Origin: Prostheceraeus crozeri
Lineage: Eukaryota; Platyhelminthes; Polycladida; Euryleptidae
Reading direction: 5' to 3'
Assembly (NCBI GenBank): GCA_907163375.1
Contig: CAJQUW010012947.1
Span: forward strand, 43,624 to 107,623
Length of the DNA stretch: 64,000 nucleotides
Part shown: positions 47,504 to 59,079 of the stretch, one piece after another
Numbering within the stretch: the stretch's first letter is position 1
Layout: every line of letters starts with the position of its first letter
The notes under the pieces: model-generated
Databases searched by the model: none
Told to the model about the DNA's origin: nothing
What the model saw: only the letters and a program-made list of their open reading frames with translations
Program-made: the position numbers and the translations under genes

Positions 47504-49520
47504 GTGAGTTATATCAATTACCGTTTCTTCTTTGAAAGACATTGCAGAAAGGGTTCCATTCAAGGGCGGATTATGTGCAACTCCATTTTCATGTACTGAC
47601 ACTTTTGGATTACATTCAATAACTATTATGGCCAATAATATGTGTAAGATTTCTCTTATGTTATAGCTATTCGTAGGCACCGAGTAGAAAAGTTATTAGC
47701 TTGTCTGAATTATTGCAACTCTGAACGGGAATGGGGCAAGACTGATTTTGAGTGTGATAGAAATTTGCGGTAGGAAAGAGACCTTAGTTCCCAAGGAAAT
47801 TTTACAAGTAATGGAGTCAAGCAAAGGTATTATGACATGCAATGCATCATGTATGCCAATGGAAATACATTCGACATTCATGATTATTATGTCACGATGA
47901 AACCAAGATGAAATAATTATGTCTATCAATTATTGAATTAGTTAGAAAGAAATTCCATTTCTAAGTGCAACATGACATTGGTTTCATGGCACTGAAAAAC
48001 AAGTGAAGGAATTTTATCACAGCATCTAATAGTTCTATTAAGAGGTGGGCTCTTTTCGATGAAACATGGTACTTATTTATTCACTATCCATCTCTACATA
48101 ATAATTCTAACTGAGAACTAAGAATTTCTCATGTTTTATATGTCATATCGTTTTCGTTTCAGATATGCAGTTTTACAGCTGCCTATAGCCTAAACTTGTT
48201 CGGAAGTTTGATGGAATGAGTTGAACTGTCAGACCTTCCGATCATGTAATGGCGTATATGGCATTATGCATCTGCTCCACAGCTGCCTGTAGCCTGAGCT
48301 TGTTCTGAAGTTTGATAGAACGAGTTAAACTGTCAGACCTTCTGTGCATGTAATGGCGTATATGGCGTTATACATCATCATTTTTTGTTGCGTATGCTGA
48401 TTCTGAGTTATTTCATTTATGTATAACATCATGTATTTCATTTGTGTATATTTTTGTTATTTCATTTATTCATAACGTAAAATGTGCTTCTTAAGTAATA
48501 CTGATTCACATTTGAGCAAATTAGGTTCCTGCTTTCCTGTCTGTAAGATGATGAGATATTGCTTTCATATGACGCGTTAATGATCAAATTGCTGTTTCTA
48601 CTTTCAGATGTAGATGCCAATACATATCCTTTAGATTTAGCCCTATCGGTAAAGATGTGCGTGTGTCGTATCAATATCGAATGTAACTGATCTTAGAGTC
48701 GCCTTACTGGAAATGTAAATAGGAACATGTTGCCGTTTTTGTGCGATGGAACTGTCATGTCATAAACTGTAGCTACTTCAATGATTTTAATCATCAGCTG
48801 AAATCCAAGACCTTATTCCAATAAGATAATTAGATGAAAATAATTCCCTCTCCTCTATCCTCAATTTTACGATTGAAGAGTTTGACTTTCGGAAGAAGAC
48901 ACACAAAAATACAAATTATTAGTACATTGATATTAGTACATTAGTACATCGTATTTTTGGCTTTGAATATCACTGGGCGACTTCGGAAGTTTATGCAAAT
49001 TCCAGCAAGTGAATTTCAGTTGTTTGAGAACACCGTATATCTTCTAATAGAACCCGGGGGTTCTATTAATTCATGTTGCTCTTACCCAGGTTCTATTTAA
49101 TTACATTAAAAATTTATCGACAGAGACATGATATGAACCAACATTCGGTGAACCTACATAAAAATGCCGGCCTATTATATGACGGATCTCGCTACTACTA
49201 GTACAGTATGGCGTATTTTATACCTTTCTTACATACGCCTGATATCTTGAGAAGCCTAGATATTCTTGCAGCATACTTACTCTAACATCATTATTGAACA
49301 CTACATCTCGTATTTATCTATTGTCTAATTTCTGTTTCTGGTGTCCGTCTTTATATACTTATTATACGTATGGAAGTCATAGAAACCCACTCACTACAAG
49401 AAATTCGAAAAAAGGAATTGTTCCAGTTATGAAAATCTGTCTCTCGGTACATCTAGAGAACAAAATGTGTTATTCCAACGTGTTCCCAACCTTGTTGTTT
49501 GACATAGTGCAATCTAGATA
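47504..49520. other. Spacer between the two satellites
   Basis: No gene recognised. It contains a 104-bp tandem duplication (48175-48382, listed separately) and a small cluster of TTAGTACATTGATA-type repeats near 48920. Confidence 0.4.
48175..48382. repeat. Tandem duplication, unit 104 bp, two copies
   Basis: ACAGCTGCCTATAGCCTAAA at 48175 recurs as ACAGCTGCCTGTAGCCTGAG at 48279. Both are followed by AACTGTCAGACCTTC and ATGTAATGGCGTATATGGC. The copies differ at several positions, so the duplication is not recent. Confidence 0.8.
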
Positions 49521-52020
49521 GTGATGTCTAGATAATCTCTGAGCTGAATGCTTTGCTGGGGTAGAGTGCTTTGAAAAATGCAGCTATCTGTCGTCTTGGG
49601 TGTGTTGATTTCCGATTCTCACACGTTTCAGATGTTGAAGTTGTACATAACTCGATGAAATCTCATTCGAAATAGACTTTGACTGTCTGATGTGTGTCTC
49701 AAGTATTTTCAAATGATGTCTAGACGATCTCAGAGCTGAATGCTTTGCTGGGATAGAGTGCTTTTAAAAATGCAGCTATCTGTCGTCTTGAGTGTGTTGA
49801 TTTCCGACTCTCACACGTTTCAGATGTTGAAGTTGTACATAACTCGATGAAATCCCATTCGAAATAGACTTTGACTGTCTGATGCGTGTCTCAAGTATTT
49901 TCAAATGATGTCTAGAAGATCTCTGAGCTGAATGCTTTGCTGGGGTAGAGTGCTTTCATAAATTCAGCTATCTGTCGTCTTGAGTGTGTTGATTTCCGAC
50001 TCTCACACGTTTCAGATGTTGAAGTTGTACATAACTCGATGAAATCTCATTCGAAATAGACTTTGACTGTCTGATGTGTGTCTCAAGTAATTTCAAATGA
50101 TGTCTAGATAATCTCTGAGCTGAATGCTTTGCTGGGGTAGAGTGCTTTGAAAAATGCAGCTATCTGTCGTCTTGAGTGTGTTGATTTCCGACTCTCACAC
50201 GTTTCAGATGTTGAAGTTGTACATAACTCGATGAAATCTCATTCGAAATAGACTTTGACTGTCTGATGTGTGTCTCAAGTAATTTCAAATGATGTCTAGA
50301 AGATCTCTGAGCTGAATGCTTTGCTGGGGTAGAGTGCTTTTAAAAATGCAGCTATCTGTCGTCTTGAGTGTGTTGATTTCCGACTCTCACACGTTTCAGA
50401 TGTTGAAGTTGTACATAACTCGATGAAATCCCATTCGAAATAGACTTTGACTGTCTGATGCGTGTCTCAAGTATTTTCAAATGATGTCTAGATAATCTCT
50501 GAGCTGAATGGTTTGCTGGGGTTGAGTGCTTTGAAAAATGCAGCTATCTGTCGTCTTGAGTGTGTTGATTTCCGACTCTCACACGTTTCAGATGTTGAAG
50601 TTGTACATAACTCGATGAAATCTCATTCGAAATAGACTTTGACTGTCTGATGTGTGTCTCAAGTAATTTCAAATGATGTCTAGATAATCTCTGAGCTGAA
50701 TGGTTTGCTGGGGTTGAGTGCTTTGAAAAATGCAGCTATCTGTCGTCTTGAGTGTGTTGATTTCCGACTCTCACACGTTTCAGATGTTGAAGTTGTACAT
50801 AACTCGATGAAATCTCATTCGAAATAGACTTTGACTGTCTGATGTGTGTCTCAAGTATTTTCAAATGATGTCTAGATAATCTCTGAGCTGAATGCTTTGC
50901 TGGGGTAGAGTGCTTTGAAAAATGCAGCTATCTGTCGTCTTGAGTGTGTTGATTTCCGATTCTCACACGTTTCAGATGTTGAAGTTGTACATAACTCGAT
51001 GAAATCTCATTCGAAATAGACTTTGACTGTCTGATGTGTGTCTCAAGTATTTTCAAATGATGTTTGGATAATCTCTGAGCTGAATGCTTTGCTGGGATAG
51101 AGTGCTTTGAAAAATGCAGCTATCTGTCGTCTTGAGTGTGTTGATTTCCGATTCTCACACGTTTCAGATGTTGAAGTTGTACATAACTCGATGAAATCTC
51201 ATTCGAAATAGACTTTGACTGTCTGATGTGTGTCTCAAGTATTTTCAAATGATGTCTAGAAGATCTCTGAGCTGAATGCTTTGCTGGGATAGAGTGCTTT
51301 CATAAATTCAGCTATCTGTCGTCTTGAGTGTGTTGATTTCCGACTCTCACACGTTTCAGATGTTGAAGTTGTACATAACTCGATGAAATCCCATTCGAAA
51401 TAGACTTTGACTGTCTGATGCGTGTCTCAAGTATTTTCAAATGATGTTTGGATAATCTCTGAGCTGAATGCTTTGCTGGGATAGAGTGCTTTGAAAAATG
51501 CAGCTATCTGTCGTCTTGAGTGTGTTGATTTCCGACTCTCACACGTTTCAGATGTTGAAGTTGTACATAACTCGATGAAATCTTATTCGAAATAGACTTT
51601 GACTGTCTGATGTGTGTCTCAAGTATTTTCAAATGATGTTTAGATAATCTCTGAGCTGAATGCTTTGCTGGGATAGAGTGCTTTGAAAAATGCAGCTATC
51701 TGTCGTCTCGAGTGTGTTGATTTCCGATTCTCACACGTTTCAGATGTTGAAGTTGTACATAACTCGATGAAATCTCATTCGAAATAGACTTTGACTGTCT
51801 GATGTGTGTCTCAAGTAATTTCAAATGATGTCTAGAAGATCTCTGAGCTGAATAGTTTGCTGGGATAGAGTGCTTTGAAAAATGCAGCTATCTGTCGTCT
51901 TGAGTGTGTTGATTTCCGACTCTCACACGTTTCAGATGTTGAAGTTGTACATAACTCGATGAAATCTCATTCGAAATAGACTTTGACTGTCTGATGTGTG
52001 TCTCAAGTAATGTCAAATGA
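49521..52020. repeat. 192-bp satellite array, 13 copies
   Basis: GATGTCTAGATAATCTCTGA starts units at 49523, 49715 and 49907 and continues at 192-bp steps to about 52020. Units share AGTTGTACATAACTCGATGA and GACTTTGACTGTCTGATG and differ by few substitutions (GATAATC, GAAGATC or GACGATC; GGGGTAG or GGGATAG; ATGCAGC or ATTCAGC), again in a non-random order. It is unrelated in sequence to the 190-bp satellite. No frame persists through the unit. Confidence 0.96.
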
Positions 52021-52230
52021 TGTCGAGAATATCCCTGGGCTGAATATTATGTTGATGTAGCATAATGAGTATATACCAGTCTTCTTCTCTTTTTGCTGAT
52101 GCTGTTTTCCCGATTTTGCGTTTTTGTTTTTTGTTGAAGTTGTCTGCAGCTCGATGAAATCATTTCAGGTACATGCTTGTGTCTATTTGACTCAATGTCT
52201 CGGATTCGTTGATCGGAGCTGAGTCGACTG
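52021..52230. repeat. Degenerate edge copy of the 192-bp satellite
   Basis: TGATGTCGAGAATATCCCTG, then GTTGAAGTTGTCTGCAGCTC and GATGAAATC keep the order of motifs of the satellite unit but with many substitutions and indels, as expected for an array edge. Confidence 0.6.
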
Positions 52231-52771
52231 CCTGTTTTTCTCCTGGATTGACCTTGTTTCCATTTGAATTTGATTTTATGCTGAAATGCTCCATAATAGT
52301 TGAAATCAACGTGTACGTCCAGGAAATCCACACCTTACTCTATGATCTGATATGAGAGTCGATTTAATTATTATTGATGTCGATTTCCTGTTTTTCATCC
52401 GATCATGATAGGAATTTCAAATAGCTCTCTCTTGAATTCTACAGTTGCGACTGAGCTCATGGTTGCTGACATTAATCAAACAATTATTGTCAACGTTATG
52501 AACGTCCGTATTAATATTTTTAGAGCATTTTTTGTGGTTGTAGATTTCCGGTGGGTTGTCGACTTCCTGTTTCTACAATTATATGTGTGAGAGCTAAGGA
52601 TTGGCGAAAAATTCCTTAAGTTCAGAGTACAATTACGAAGTCAAACTTAAGTCTTTTCCATGAGTATTTTATATAAATTGACAGAGAAATTTCTGAAGTT
52701 TCTTTTGCAATTTGTCGCATGTTTCTAGGTAGCGTACTTTTTCTGCTAGAGGACTTTATGTATTTTTTTGT
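52231..52771. other. No gene recognised
   Basis: Spacer between the satellite edge and the pogo-like element; only chance frames. Confidence 0.35.
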
Positions 52772-53106
52772 CATCTTTTACTCCGCTTGCCTAATTTGGA
52801 CACTTTTTCAATGAATGACGACCCCACTTGCCTAATTATGGACAGTTTTATAAAAAATCTTTTTGATGTAGTTTTTTCTGATAAGTTCGAGTCATATGAT
52901 AGAGCCTTGAATGGGATACGAGATTCGCCTCGATGTGCTGTGCCAACAAGAAACAATAGAACAAGAGAATTGAGCTGATGATGCCTGCCGTCGATGGTCG
53001 TTGTCATTAACAACGATGACGTCGAACTGATTTGTCTATTCACATCCCATAATAAGGAGGACTGGCTCTCTCTCTCTTTACACTATTCCTCGATAGCTGT
53101 ACTGAC

Positions 53107-53223
53107 ATGAAGCCGAAGAGAAAGGAACGGAGTCAAGAGAATATGCAAGAGGCACTAGAAGATGCCAACGAGCAGTTCGCACAGAGTCAGTGTTCAAGCA
53201 AAGAAGTAGCGATAAGTAAGTCA
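53107..53223 (+). pseudogene. N-terminal (psq/HTH-like) remnant of a pogo-like transposase
   Basis: Starts MKPKRKERSQENMQEALEDA, then SSKEVAISK. The basic start followed by 'e.mq.Al..v......s.reva..y' is the opening of pogo/Tigger/jerky-type transposases, whose N-terminal helix-turn-helix binds the TIR. After about 38 codons similarity ends. An acidic stretch in a different frame follows (VNPIEEVVSEIECDTNPPDD). The sequence ATAAGTAAGT at the break could be an old splice donor or a frameshift. Confidence 0.55.
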
Positions 53224-53439
53224 CAAAATTATCGATGTTCCAATCGTAAATCCAATCGAAGAGGTAGTTTCGGAAATCGAATGCGACACAAATCCACCCG
53301 ATGACCCAGTCGTGAATCATGTTGAAGAGCCATCGTGTATGAGTGACAGTCCTATGAACATCACCGAAAGTCGAGCAGATGAAACTGTTGTTGATAATGA
53401 TGGTTCCTCATACCTCGTACTGGAATCAAGTACACACGT

Positions 53440-53778
53440 ATGGAGCCTCAAACATCGACTGGAGAAATTTCCTTTACAGAGTTGCTGCAGCTCCCCATAC
53501 AGTCAAGTCGGAAAGCAGCTCAAGATGCCTTCAAGCGAATGAGAGAGCCTGCTTTACTCGCTAGCTACCGTTTCAATGTTAATGTCAATGAAACACCATC
53601 AACATCAAGCGTTCAAACGGATGAAAGTACATGTCCTCAATGTCTGATCTCATACTACAATGATGCAAGCGGAGATGACTGGCTCCAGTGCATGGAGTGT
53701 CAGAGGTGGGAGCATGCAAAATGCGGTGGAAAAAGTACTATCGGAACATTGTACGGCATGTGTCAGAAACGTTATTGA
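53440..53778 (+). pseudogene. C-terminal zinc-binding (PHD-like) remnant of the same transposase
   Basis: The frame reads EISFTELLQLPIQSSRKAAQ, then ESTCPQCLISYYNDASGDDW, LQCMECQRWEHAKCGG and a final CQKRY. The C-x2-C ... W(L/I)QC..C..W.H..C pattern is the PHD-like module found at the C-terminus of many invertebrate pogo/jerky-type transposases. The expected DDE domain is missing, as the two protein ends lie only about 200 bp apart. Confidence 0.65.
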
Positions 53779-54092
53779 CTTCCTGACGAAATGGCTTGAC
53801 TGAATTTCATTGACAGAGTTTGACTAGTCCTATGCTATACGTACATCAATATAATCAATACGAAGTTGGATAACCTTTTTTACTTTCTCAATTCATAATT
53901 TCAGATGGTGATCGAGACTTTTTTGGACTTAATGTTCGTGTCTTACTGCTTGATAAGCAACAAAATAAGTGTCCATATTTAGGCAAGTAGTGTCCATAAT
54001 TAGGAAAGTGGAGTGTTCAATTTAGGCAAGTGAGATGTAATGCTTTAGATAGGGTGTAGTCAAAAGTGTCCGAATTAGGAAAGTTTACCCTA

Positions 54093-54679
54093 TCCAGTGC
54101 ACTGATGTTCCGTTGAGGTCATTTAACAACTAAAACCATTGATGTCGTCTGATCTTCGCACTATATTCGAACTTCAAGTTTTGAATTTTAATTGACCTCT
54201 TATAATTTCAATTATCAAATGGTAAGATCTGAAAAGATCTTATTTTGCAAAAGATAAGACTTAGTAAGAAGTCTGGTACTTTCTGGTCAGGAAATTTAAG
54301 ATCTATGATAAGTTCTGATCAGACTTTGCAAGAATCTGATCAGACTTAATAAGACTTAGCAAGTCATTTCGTATAGTGAATTGGCTTTGGCATGCTTATT
54401 AGCGAGCATTCATTCATTTTGATATCCAACTTGTTGCATACTACTAGGAGAGTCATCTCGGTAGTTCATATATTTTGAGTCGACACCAAAGATATTTATA
54501 ATGCTCTTTATATATGCCCTTTATAAGCCCTAAAGATATTATATATCATAAAGCTACCAAAGATATTTATAATGCCCTTTATGTATTTATAATTTTGGAT
54601 ATTTATAAAGCCCTTTATAATATTAAATATCTTTGGTCGACACTCTACCTATATATCCCGATATTCTATGCCCTACTCT
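54093..54679. repeat. Simple and low-complexity repeats
   Basis: Runs of short related words: AAGATCT/TTAGTAAGA/CTGATCAGACTT at 54220-54365, and AAGATATTTATAATGCCC-type units at 54485-54640. The long open frame across it is low-complexity and not supported as a gene. Confidence 0.55.
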
Positions 54680-55740
54680 TAGTGATGCAAATGGAAAATT
54701 TTCCACTGGAAAATTTTGAAATTTATTTTTTGGTGATTGACGTTTTTGCCTTTGTTTTGGAGACTTATTATAGTCGTTTGAAAAGACTATGTAATATTCA
54801 AAGACCGGAAACTTCTCTATCATCCCTGTATGTAACTTTTGTAGCCATTTGCTATCGACGCACAGCGAGTAACCAACTGCACCTTTTCCATGTCTATTTC
54901 AGATCCTTCCAAATGAATTTCAGACATTGGATGGATTTCAGATTTCTCTAGCTGAATTTCATATATCTGTCAGAAACTCAACTTTGAAAAGATTTTAAAT
55001 TCAACTGCAGATCTGCAATTCATGTGGATCATATCTGAAATTCATTTGGGAAGATCTGAAATCGAATTGGAACTATGAACAGAAATGGAGGATGTGTATC
55101 CTCAGCGAAGATGTCGGAAAATAGACCAGAAGTTAGAGGCTATCATAGATATTCCTTTGCTCATCACAGATATCTTTAGTGACCAAATATCTCACGAGTT
55201 TGCAGTCTTTGAGTCATCCAATATGGTCACTCATGAATGCTGCGTGGACTGTGTGCTTATACTTCACTTGTTCATCAACACATGAAGAATTTGTATCACT
55301 GATCAACGCTGCATAATAAAGCTTAACTTTCAAGCTATTAAGCAAACTCCAAAATGAAGTACATTATTTTTGCTGCAGATCTTTCACATTGCATGAAATT
55401 GTGCCGATTGTAAAGCAAGATTCAAGTTATCCCAAACGGTGTCTGTGTGATAGTTAAAAATGCTAACAATTTATAGTACAAGCCACTGCGGTGGCAAAGG
55501 AATGTTCAAAAATCCGCGGACGGAACTCATGTTGCTAACGATCGCTCAATCGAAATAATGATGAAATTAAGAGTTTTAGACCCAATTTATTGGTACGTAT
55601 AGCTTCCTCGGCAGTGGAAGCGCTGAAATTATAAGACCTATCAAAAAAATCAAAGCTTTCAAAATTTTTCAAAATTTTCCATAACTTTCCAATATTTTCC
55701 AATTTTTTCCATAATTTTTTCCGGAAAATTTTCATCACTA
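54680..55740 (-). mobile_element. hAT-type MITE, copy 2 (1061 bp), perfect 8-bp target duplication
   Basis: Left terminus TAGTGATGCAAATGGAAAAT; the right terminus reverse complements to TAGTGATGAAAATTTTCCGG. The 8-mer CCTACTCT flanks it on both sides (54672-54679 and 55741-55748), the duplication size of hAT transposons. It is the inverted relative of 15985-17001 and shares the internal hairpin (54895-55075), an AGCACACAGT..ACGCAGCA segment (here complemented) and a GGAATGTTCAAAAATCCGCG segment. Confidence 0.82.
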
Positions 55741-55748
55741 CCTACTCT

Positions 55749-56083
55749 ACGGGTTTTACAATCGATATAGTAATGCGCAAAGCTCCTCGATTGCTTTGGT
55801 CATATGTTCTCAAAGCCATTGCTCAAAGCTTATTAAATGAACCACAGAGCTAATTGGTGCATGCTTTTTCTTGGTGAGGATTTTTTAAACTACTCGTTTC
55901 AACATGATTACGCTTGATTTTGTCTGCTTTGTGACTGATCATTGCGCGCAGCACGAGCATGTTGTGTGTATCAATGTGAAGTGTCGAAGGCTTCGGCATC
56001 GCTACCAGACGTGTTGGGCGAAGCAATGATTTAGTATAGACCATAGTTTATGTACGAGGACATTGTCTTCCAATTTCGCGTGA
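55749..56083. other. No gene recognised
   Basis: Spacer between two MITEs. Confidence 0.35.
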
Positions 56084-56529
56084 CCGGTGTGCCAGTCAAT
56101 TAAACTCCCGCCAAAATTTACTCCCCAGTAAATTTTTCCTAGGATATTTTTACTCCCCCCTGACAAAATTTACTCCCCCAGTAAAGAGTTAGATATCTCT
56201 GATATGAGATAGAATTTCACAATTCTGATTGCAGATTCGTTCTTAGGAACCTCACTTCCAAAAAAGAAAAATCGCATTTACTGAGCAAAAACTGGGTTTT
56301 TGTGGGATAACAATGACAGATTTGAAATCAGTGAGTCAAACTGCATCGGATATATGCTAAATTTACTAGGGAGTAGAATATTCTAGGCCAAATTTACTGG
56401 GGGAGTAAATTTTGTCAGGGAGGAGTAAATATTTCCTAGGCAAATTTTACTGGGGGAGTAAAAATTTCCTAGGAAAAACTTACTGGGGAATAAATTTTGT
56501 CAGGGAGTAAAACTAAACTGTTACACCGG
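56084..56529. mobile_element. Foldback MITE rich in TTTACTCCCCCAGTAAA motifs
   Basis: The ends are inverted (CCGGTGTGCCAGT left; CCGGTGTAACAGT from the right end). Both halves consist of repeats of AAATTTACTCCCCCAGTAAA, CTGACAAAATTTACTCCC and TTTTTCCTAGGAAAT-type words, complementary between halves, so nearly the whole element can fold on itself. The centre is a unique spacer of about 170 bp. No target duplication is clear; superfamily unknown. Confidence 0.7.
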
Positions 56530-57574
56530 CATTTAATGATTGCTAGGCAAATTCTGTCGTGAGGTTAGACAGTCTATGAGATACGCCCTTATTGGCCTGA
56601 TTAAAGGCATTATTATGGCCATAGATTACGGCCTAACCGGCAATAGATTTGTTGGTTGTGTCGTGCAGACATTTTCAAAGGCAATTCCTTTTATTCAAGA
56701 AAGTTCAATAAAGATCTGATTAAAGACATCAGTAGAAAAGAGCAATGAGGTCCTCCACTTTGACATAAATCGTGCGTGCTGAAGTTGCGATAAAAAAATC
56801 TGACGTCTTTACACTCTTCAGAGTGGCGTTCGTGGAAATATGCAAAGATACTTAAGAAATATGCCATTCAATTCACCACAATGTATCCAAGTTGCTTTTC
56901 TCCTATCACAAACACAACATGGCAGCTATCCAGCATAATCAGTCATGGAATGTCACCGTTCATGGTTTTCCATGCTTCGGAAATGAAAGATCTTCTACGT
57001 TTGTGATTCAATCGACTGTATGCTTCTCACAACACAACAGCTTTAATTGAATTGATGAGCATAAATATGACAGCCTGTTGTGCTTTCATTATCCTACCAC
57101 TTATCTGGAGTCATGACTGCAATCCATCACATTGAATAGCTAGGAAACTCTAGAAAGTATACATTCTTAATCAGATTCCTTCGGAAAAATTGAACGAATT
57201 TTTCTCCAGAAATTCCTCAGTTTGTTGTTTAATTATTTATGAGATTTGAACAATGCTTTTCTCAGATATATCTAAGTTGTCGAAGATAATCTGCCTCCGT
57301 CATCGGGTAATGCAGCATCGTTTTCTTGATCATGCTGATGTAAACAGTATGTGTAAAAAAATAATGTGTGAACAAATAATATGTGCAATCTTATTTTATG
57401 CATGAACTTAAAGAATGATTTAAGTGTTTAAAAAAATATATGCACAAGTAAAACATGCAAATCATACTATCACGCTCAAAAATTTTGGTCATTTAATTCA
57501 TCCAATTACAATGCAAGGAACGAATGAAAAGATACAACGCGTTGAGAAAGTTGCTCACGTCCCTCAGAGCTTTT
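56530..57574. other. No gene recognised
   Basis: AT-rich, no supported frames or repeats. Confidence 0.35.
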
Positions 57575-58441
57575 TCATACCCTCTGAGACCTGAGGGGGC
57601 TGACCCCTTTTACAAATTTTTAGTTAATCTTGTTACATCAATGTCAGATCATTTGAAAAGTTGATTTTGAGTAAAGCAATGATGCTTGCGTGTAGCAGGT
57701 CGATATAACTAATCCTTTGAGTGTCTCAGCCTTCTCAGTATACACATGCGAAATTGTGGTGTTTTTGTAATACAGCTTGCTATCACCATGTAACCTGAGA
57801 TAGTTTATTTTAATGAAATTGATTTATTACATGCAGAATAACCCTTACATTTGACCATCTTTTCAAATTTATTCATGCCAATCGTAAATATGCCTAAACT
57901 GAGCCATAGATGCTGCATTTTAAGGCCCTCAAAACAGCTGTGGAGATCTCAAACTCATCAATTACTGTTATGAATACTTCGCCAATAGTCTGCTGTCAGT
58001 GTTGAGTTATGAAATCAATGATAACTTTTATTTTGAACATAGATTGGTGCTGATTTGTTCATGTAGGCCAACCAGTCATGTACGATCATATGCGAAAGCA
58101 AAATATTCACAATTTGCGATCTTCTATCGCAACGCACATGTACGAACATGATGTAGACATTGAATAAATGAATTTCACTCATCATACACCACCGTGGACA
58201 TGCAAAAAATCATTTTTCATTTGACATTAAAAAAATTGTTATGGGAATTTCTACACCCTCTGAGACCTAAGGGATGTCCAGTGGACCCCCTTGGCCTATC
58301 TACTATGCTTCTACTGATTCAAGTGAAATGAAATTACACATGCAGATTTACTGTCAAAAGTGACAATTTTGCATGGGCATGAGCGGTTGATAAATCAAAT
58401 AGAAAATATGGCTGGACCCCCTTTCAGGTCTCTGAGGGTTA
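57575..58441. repeat. Repeat region with CCTCTGAGACCTGAGGGG motifs (possible piggyBac-like remnant)
   Basis: CCCTCTGAGACCTGAGGGGG occurs at 57590, CCTCTGAGACCTAAGGGATG at 58257, and the complement CAGGTCTCTGAGGGTTAA at 58423-58440. The first and last are inverted to each other, with GGACCCCC-type sequence just inside. The right one ends in TTAA, the target of piggyBac-type elements; the left has no TTAA. Confidence 0.35.
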
Positions 58442-58789
58442 AGAAGCTGTAAAAGTTGACTACGGTATTATTGAGATTCTACAAAACGTTATGAGTTCCA
58501 TGAGTGATTCAACTCTCTGAATTAAGCCACGAATCTGTAGCTCAAGAAAATGTTAGTCATCCATGAGATACTTCCGATGCCTGGAGCTACAATCTTCCGT
58601 TGCGTCCGCACATGCAGTGCGCACATGTACTTATGCATAATTCTTCAAGTCAAGAAAATAACTAGCATTGAAATTGATATCAGATTATCAGACTCCTAAT
58701 AAATTTTGATTAATCTTCATTAAAGTTTGTAACTCATCTGAATGTTTTTGTAAATACAATGTGTGATAGTCATAATGTAAATTGATTTG

Positions 58790-58880
58790 TATAAATATTA
58801 TGATAGTGATAGTGACAGACGCCTGAGGATGGCTGCCTGTAGCGGCTGAAGGGCATCTTTGAAATTTTCAAATATCTATA
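58790..58880 (+). mobile_element. Penelope-like 3' end remnant
   Basis: ACGCCTGAGGATGGCTGCCT, then GTAGCGGCTGAAGGGCATC, matches the PLE 3' signature (CCTGAgGATG ... GCgGCtgAA) followed by an A/T-rich tail at 58870-58940. No coding is attached. Confidence 0.45.
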
Positions 58881-59079
58881 TTTTTAAGTATTTTTCACGA
58901 ATTTCAAAATGCATTGATGATTTCGTGAAAAAATATCTTGTTAAATAAAGATCATTAATAATTGTTAAGTAGGTATTATCACATCCCATTAGTCATCAAG
59001 TATCAAGGATGCAGTCTGAAGTATCCCGTGGACTATTTCACCGGCCTACGTCAAGCGAAAGGTTGGAGAGAATGCTGCC

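Larger units (their letters stand above)
52772..54092 (+). mobile_element. pogo/Tigger-like DNA transposon with internal deletion, about 1.3 kb
   Basis: The ends carry inverted motifs: CTTGCCTAATTTGGACACTT on the left; the right end reverse complements to TTTCCTAATTCGGACACTTT. Several further GTGTCCATAATTAGG-type subterminal repeats are found at 52829, 53970-54015 and 54066. Between them are the start and the end of a transposase-like protein but not the catalytic DDE core (listed separately). Confidence 0.65.

Noticed and set aside
54514..54951. 145-codon plus-strand frame
   Set aside because: It runs over low-complexity TATAA/AAAGAT repeats into the hAT-type MITE; composition explains the frame.
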